From positions 1 to 64,000 of the forward strand of contig CAJQTI010000006.1 of NCBI GenBank assembly GCA_905618915.1: a DNA stretch of 64,000 nucleotides, given 5' to 3'. Below, in pieces: positions 60,334 through 64,000 of the stretch. Source of the DNA: an uncultured Candidatus Pelagibacter sp. Its GTDB lineage: Bacteria > Pseudomonadota > Alphaproteobacteria > Pelagibacterales > Pelagibacteraceae. Numbering within the stretch: the first letter of the stretch is position 1; each line of letters opens with the position of its first letter. The notes under the pieces were generated by a model. It saw nothing but the letters and a program-made list of their open reading frames with translations, was not told the origin of the DNA and made no database searches. A program made the position numbers and the translations under genes.

Positions 60334-60960
60334 TTATAATTTTATAAAGTTTCTTATTATTTGTAATCCAATTTTATCGCTCTTTTCAGGGTGAAACTGG
60401 GTTCCAAAGATATTTTCTTTTTCAACTGAACAAACAATATTTGATGAATAATCTGTTGTTGCTGAAATTACACTTTTATCTTCAGGAATAAATTCATAAC
60501 TGTGCACAAAATACATGTGTGATTTATTTTTTATATCCTTAAAAATCTTGCTTTCTTTAATAATACTAATTTCATTCCAACCAATGTGTGGAAGTTTAAA
60601 TTTATTATTTTTATTATCAATCTTTGAGACTTTTCCTGAAATCCAGCCAAGACCTTTGGTTTCAGTTTCTTCATAACCAAGGTCTGCAAACATCTGTAAA
60701 CCAACACAAATTCCAAGAAGAGGTTTTTTGTTGGTGACTGCAAACTCATTGAGTGTCTCTACCAAACCATTTATGCCATTTAATGCATCAACACAGCTCT
60801 TAAACGACCCTTGTCCTGGTAAAACTACCTTGTCGCTTGATTTAATCTTATTTAAATCTGAAGTTACTTCGATATTAACTTTGTCTTTAGCAACTTCTTT
60901 AAAGGAGTTTATTACAGAGCTAATGTTTCCTGAATTGTAATCAACAATTGCGACATTCAT
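60334..60960 (-). CDS. hisH: Imidazole glycerol phosphate synthase amidotransferase subunit HisH
   Basis: HisH supplies ammonia from glutamine to HisF. The protein (208 aa) is a class I glutaminase with the nucleophile Cys in GICVGLQMF and the His-Glu pair in GTQFHPEKS. The oxyanion-strand PGQGSF lies near residue 49. It lies 5 bp downstream of hisB. Confidence 0.97.
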   Translation of the reverse strand: MNVAIVDYNSGNISSVINSFKEVAKDKVNIEVTSDLNKIKSSDKVVLPGQGSFKSCVDALNGINGLVETLNEFAVTNKKPLLGICVGLQMFADLGYEETETKGLGWISGKVSKIDNKNNKFKLPHIGWNEISIIKESKIFKDIKNKSHMYFVHSYEFIPEDKSVISATTDYSSNIVCSVEKENIFGTQFHPEKSDKIGLQIIRNFIKL

Positions 60961-60965
60961 TAAAC

Positions 60966-61556
60966 TTATAATGAGCCTTTAGTTGATGGAATACTTTTTT
61001 TATTTCTAGGATCTATTTCTAATGCTGTTCTTAATGACCTTGCTAAAGCTTTAAAACAAGACTCAATTATGTGATGACTGTTGTCTCCATAAATATTTTC
61101 CATGTGCAGTGTTATTCCTGCTGATTGAGAAAATGCTTGAAACCATTCTTTAAAAAGTTCTGTGTCCATCTCTCCAAGTCTTTCCACTTTTAATTTAACT
61201 TTCCATATTAAATAAGGTCTATTTGAAACATCAATTGCAACTCTTGTTAATGTTTCATCCATTGGAATCATTGCATGAGCGTATCTTTTAATTCCTTTAA
61301 AATCTTTCAGTGCTTTTTTTAAAGCCTCACCTATTGCTATTCCAGTATCTTCTGTTGTGTGGTGAAGATCTATATGAGTATCTCCTTTTGCTTTAACTTT
61401 TAAATCTATTAGTGAATGCTTTGATAATTGTTCAAGCATATGATCTAAAAAACCTATTCCAGTATCAATTTTATATTGACCTTTACCGTCAATATTAACT
61501 TCAACACTGATACTGGTTTCTTTTGTTTTTCTAGAAACTTTTCCAATTCTTCTCAT
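60966..61556 (-). CDS. hisB: Imidazoleglycerol-phosphate dehydratase HisB
   Basis: HisB dehydrates imidazole glycerol phosphate to imidazole acetol phosphate. The protein (196 aa) is monofunctional, with the two manganese-binding repeats [12 protein letters not shown] and [11 protein letters not shown], and the start [12 protein letters not shown]. It is the first gene of the operon and divergent from hslV over 91 bp. Confidence 0.97.
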   Translation of the reverse strand: MRRIGKVSRKTKETSISVEVNIDGKGQYKIDTGIGFLDHMLEQLSKHSLIDLKVKAKGDTHIDLHHTTEDTGIAIGEALKKALKDFKGIKRYAHAMIPMDETLTRVAIDVSNRPYLIWKVKLKVERLGEMDTELFKEWFQAFSQSAGITLHMENIYGDNSHHIIESCFKALARSLRTALEIDPRNKKSIPSTKGSL

Positions 61557-61612
61557 AATATATAATATGTATATAAGGATTAATTCACTATATCAATATT
61601 TGCAATCTACTA

Positions 61613-61640
61613 CTTGAAGATTAAAAATTAATATCCATTT
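61613..61640 (+). promoter_or_regulatory. Candidate RpoH (heat-shock) promoter of hslVU
   Basis: CTTGAA is followed after 16 bp by CCATTT, matching the alphaproteobacterial sigma-32 pattern (CTTGAA and CCATNT). It ends 7 bp before the hslV ATG, so the transcript would be leaderless or nearly so. A plain TATAAT overlaps its end at 61640-61645. hslVU is a classic heat-shock operon. Confidence 0.5.
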
Positions 61641-61647
61641 ATAATCT

Positions 61648-62163
61648 ATGACTACAATAGTGCTTATCAGAAAAAATAATGAAGTAGTGGTTGCAGGAGA
61701 TGGCCAGGTTAGTATGGGCAATACTGTTATAAAAAGCACTGCTGCAAAGGTTAGAAAAATTGAAAAAAGAAATGTAATAGCTGGGTTTGCTGGATCGACT
61801 GCAGATGCATTAACTTTGTTTGAAAGACTGGAAGCAAAACTTGAAAAGCATGCTGGTAACCTTCCAAGAGCAGCTGTCGAGTTAGCAAAAGACTGGAGAA
61901 CTGACAAATATTTAAGAAGACTAGAAGCTTTAATGGCTATTGGCGATAAAGAGAATAGCTTTATAATTTCAGGAACTGGTGATGTGTTAGAACCAGAGGG
62001 TGATGCCATAGGTATAGGATCAGGTGGAAATTATGCTCTGGCTGCTGCTAAAGTTTTATTAGATACAGACTTGAGTGCTGAAGAAGTTGCAAGAAAAGCA
62101 ATTCAAGTTGCATCTGAGATTTGTGTTTTCACTAATAATAATATTAAAATTGAAAAAATTTAA
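61648..62163 (+). CDS. hslV: ATP-dependent protease subunit HslV (ClpQ)
   Basis: HslV is the N-terminal-threonine peptidase of the HslUV proteasome-like complex. The protein (171 aa) starts [20 protein letters not shown]. Thr2 becomes the nucleophile after Met removal, and Lys and Gly residues of the active site are in [19 protein letters not shown]. The start is fixed by this motif. It overlaps hslU by 1 bp. Confidence 0.97.
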   Translation: MTTIVLIRKNNEVVVAGDGQVSMGNTVIKSTAAKVRKIEKRNVIAGFAGSTADALTLFERLEAKLEKHAGNLPRAAVELAKDWRTDKYLRRLEALMAIGDKENSFIISGTGDVLEPEGDAIGIGSGGNYALAAAKVLLDTDLSAEEVARKAIQVASEICVFTNNNIKIEKI

Positions 62164-63530
62164 TGAAAGATACAAACGTTACACCTTTTCCAAAAGAAAA
62201 AACTGAAAAGAAAGATGGCTCATTAGTTAGTTCTTTATCACCAAGAGAAATAGTTTCCGAATTAGATAGGTACGTTGTTGGACAAAATAAAGCTAAAAAG
62301 GCAGTCGCTATTGCTCTAAGAAATAGATGGAGAAGACAGGCTTTAAAAGGTGAAATGAAAGATGAAGTTTTGCCTAAAAATATTTTAATGATCGGACCAA
62401 CAGGGGTTGGTAAAACAGAGATTTCTAGGAGACTATCTAAGTTAGCTGAAGCTCCTTTTGTAAAGGTAGAGGCTACAAGATTTACTGAGGTTGGATATGT
62501 TGGAAGAGATGTTGAACAAATCATAAGAGATCTACTTGAAATTGCGATTGCAATGGAGAAAGTAAAAAAAAGAAAAGAAGTTCATGCAAAGGCTCAAAAA
62601 TTAGCAGAAGAAAAAGTTTTAGATGCTCTAGTTGGAAATAAAGCAAGTCTTGCTACAAGAGAGAGCTTTAGAAAAAGATTAAGAGATGGTGATCTAGATG
62701 ACAATGAAATTGAAATTGCAGTAAATGATAGTGGCTCTCAAGCTGCGTTTGAAATTCCTGGAATGCCCGGAGCAAACATTGGAATGATAAATATTGGAGA
62801 GATGATTGGAAAATCTGTTGGCAATAAACAAAAAAAGAAAAAAATGAGTGTCAAAGAATCTCATGAAATTTTAATTAACGACGAAGCTGATAAGTTAATA
62901 GAAGAAGATAAAATTATAAAATCAGCAAAAGATTCAACAGAAAATAATGGAATAGTTTTTTTAGATGAAATAGATAAAATTTCAGGAAGAACAGATAGAT
63001 CTGGTGGAGATGTTTCTAGAGAAGGAGTACAAAGAGATCTGCTCCCACTAATTGAAGGAACAACAGTTAGCACAAAATACGGTACAATTAAAACCGATCA
63101 TATTTTATTTATTGCATCTGGCGCATTCCAACTAGCAAAACCTTCAGACTTACTTCCAGAATTACAAGGTAGATTACCAATAAGAGTTGAGCTTGAAGCT
63201 TTAACTAGTGATGATTTTAAAAGAATTCTTAAAGAACCAGATTATAGTTTAATCAAACAATATGTGGCTCTTTTAAAAACAGAAAATGTTGAACTAGAAT
63301 TTTCTGATGACGGTATTGATGCGATTGCCAATATGGCTTCAGAAGTTAACAATACTGTAGAAAATATTGGCGCAAGAAGACTCCATACTATTATCGAAAG
63401 AATTTTAGATGATATTAGTTTTACTGCAACAGATAGAGCTGGTGAAAAAATTATAATAGATTCAGCATATGTTAAACAAAATCTAGATGAACTTGTTAAA
63501 GATACAGATTTATCTAAATTTATTCTTTAA
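62163..63530 (+). CDS. hslU: ATP-dependent protease ATPase subunit HslU (ClpY)
   Basis: HslU is the AAA+ unfoldase of HslUV. The protein (455 aa) has [17 protein letters not shown] at the start, Walker A GPTGVGKT (78-85), the pore/sensor region GYVGRDVE, a charged I-domain, Walker [12 protein letters not shown], the sensor segment GARRLHTI and the C-terminal LSKFIL tail that docks on HslV. Its last 11 bp overlap the convergent Smr gene. Confidence 0.97.
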   Translation: MKDTNVTPFPKEKTEKKDGSLVSSLSPREIVSELDRYVVGQNKAKKAVAIALRNRWRRQALKGEMKDEVLPKNILMIGPTGVGKTEISRRLSKLAEAPFVKVEATRFTEVGYVGRDVEQIIRDLLEIAIAMEKVKKRKEVHAKAQKLAEEKVLDALVGNKASLATRESFRKRLRDGDLDDNEIEIAVNDSGSQAAFEIPGMPGANIGMINIGEMIGKSVGNKQKKKKMSVKESHEILINDEADKLIEEDKIIKSAKDSTENNGIVFLDEIDKISGRTDRSGGDVSREGVQRDLLPLIEGTTVSTKYGTIKTDHILFIASGAFQLAKPSDLLPELQGRLPIRVELEALTSDDFKRILKEPDYSLIKQYVALLKTENVELEFSDDGIDAIANMASEVNNTVENIGARRLHTIIERILDDISFTATDRAGEKIIIDSAYVKQNLDELVKDTDLSKFIL

Positions 63531-64000
63531 ATTTATTCATATTTTTAAGATAGATATAAAAAGCTCCACTGCCACCATCTTCAATCTTAGCGTCTGTAGT
63601 TTCAATAATAAGTCGTGTTAAACTTTTATTTTTTTCAATAAACTCTGGAACTGAATATTTTAGTATGCTCAAATCCTTTGAGAGGTAAGGATTTTCAACA
63701 TTTTTAGACCTTAGTCCTTTGCCTGTAATCACAATTATTTTAGTAACACTTTCCTCAAAACATTTTTGAATGAATTGTTCTATGGCCTTATTTGCTTCTT
63801 CGATTGTATAACCATGAAGATCTATTTTTTTTATCTTCTCATATCTTATTTTTTTTTTATGGACAAAATCTTTATTTGGAATTTTCTCTTTATTATTTAG
63901 AAAATTTTCCCAGTCATACTTGTCTTTATCTGGATTTTTTATATCCTTTTTTTTTATAGAATTGTTATTAATATTTTTTTTTTTGTTATTTAGGAAATTT
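63520..64000 (-). CDS. Smr (MutS2 C-terminal-like) domain protein, partial at window edge
   Basis: The ORF track shows only the last 70 codons, but the frame stays open to the right edge. The added part reads [20 protein letters not shown] and IIVITGKG, the two Smr nuclease-family motifs (LDLHG and GKG). The N-terminal linker is Lys/Asn-rich. At least 160 aa are inside the window and the start is outside. Stand-alone Smr proteins next to hslU are seen in alphaproteobacteria. Function is uncertain, with possible nicking or RNA cleavage. Confidence 0.9.
   Translation of the reverse strand, partial: NFLNNKKKNINNNSIKKKDIKNPDKDKYDWENFLNNKEKIPNKDFVHKKKIRYEKIKKIDLHGYTIEEANKAIEQFIQKCFEESVTKIIVITGKGLRSKNVENPYLSKDLSILKYSVPEFIEKNKSLTRLIIETTDAKIEDGGSGAFYIYLKNMNKFKE

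Noticed and set aside
61593-62009. 138-codon minus-strand ORF opposite hslV
   Set aside because: It is a shadow of the conserved hslV gene. Its Ser/Ala-rich translation is a codon artefact.
1-64000. CRISPR array, insertion sequence or prophage
   Set aside because: I saw no regularly spaced repeats, transposase, integrase or phage structural genes. The many A/T runs and short repeats reflect base composition.

Overview
The window looks like a piece of a streamlined, very AT-rich alphaproteobacterial chromosome, most likely SAR11 (Candidatus Pelagibacter or a close relative). The reasons are the extreme A/T bias in codons and spacers, near-continuous coding with 1-11 bp gene overlaps, Lys/Asn/Ile-rich proteins, alphaproteobacterial marker families (IalB, DUF2794, HspQ, DUF4212 with a sodium symporter, CcmC-H order) and typical marine oligotroph content (ABC uptake, 2-hydroxyacid oxidation, blue-light proteins). 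This is inference from gene content. No 16S gene is present. I saw no insertion sequence, prophage or CRISPR array.

Layout. 45-6584 (minus) is an operon for uptake and oxidation of a small polyol or alcohol: a zinc-type alcohol dehydrogenase, a large periplasmic binding protein, two permeases and two unlike ATPases of the GlpS/GlpT style. It is divergent from an AcoR-like regulator that has no AAA+ domain (6744-7826). 7829-14958 groups an MFS carrier, a D-2-hydroxyacid dehydrogenase, a GlcD/DLD-type FAD oxidase, an aminotransferase and two tandem FMN-dependent 2-hydroxyacid oxidases, which reads as a lactate/glycolate/glyoxylate module. 14969-19617 holds a PagL-like outer-membrane protein and cytochrome c maturation genes ccmH-G-F-E-D-C. 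19799-27301 contains hspQ, yciB, DUF2794, a Bax-inhibitor-like protein, an aldo-keto reductase, IalB, argG, a photolyase-like flavoprotein with swapped domain order, a DsbA-like protein and PsiE.

27305-31800 contains a class I amidotransferase, MarC and YqaA membrane proteins, a DUF2256 mini-protein missing from the ORF track, an ABM-like protein, a CryB/PhrB-type photolyase without its Fe-S cysteines, and a divergent SDR without its catalytic tyrosine. This resembles known light-response gene neighbourhoods. 31797-38398 is mostly housekeeping: MBL hydrolase, folD, yggT, MscS, hemD, hemC, tsaD and a 2OG-Fe(II) oxygenase. 38399-40354 is a small accessory block: an Lrp/AsnC regulator and a DapA-like aldolase, flanked by inverted GTATGGTAC-type sites and by gene-start relics. 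40355-45644 is the acetate module: EVE, acs, an unknown gene, a DUF4212 subunit and a sodium:solute symporter, closed by a clear terminator.

45717-50906 carries a YggT-like protein, rpe, a heparinase-like protein, purH, an alpha/beta hydrolase and phhB. 50907-53010 is a looser region with a hairpin, a signal-peptide relic, a zinc-ribbon/YdjM-like membrane protein, tRNA-Gly(GCC) and a sulfotransferase. 53059-57500 holds a Lon-N protein, a UbiH-type hydroxylase, ftsK and lolA. 57501-61556 is the hisB-H-(small membrane protein)-A-F-E operon with HIT and GNAT genes. 61648-63530 is hslVU, and a truncated Smr-domain gene runs off the right edge.

Several starts in the ORF track are too long or too early. 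I moved those of folD, hisA, purH, the UbiH-type gene, DUF2794 and YqaA. Candidate heat-shock (RpoH-type) promoters lie directly upstream of both hspQ and hslV.
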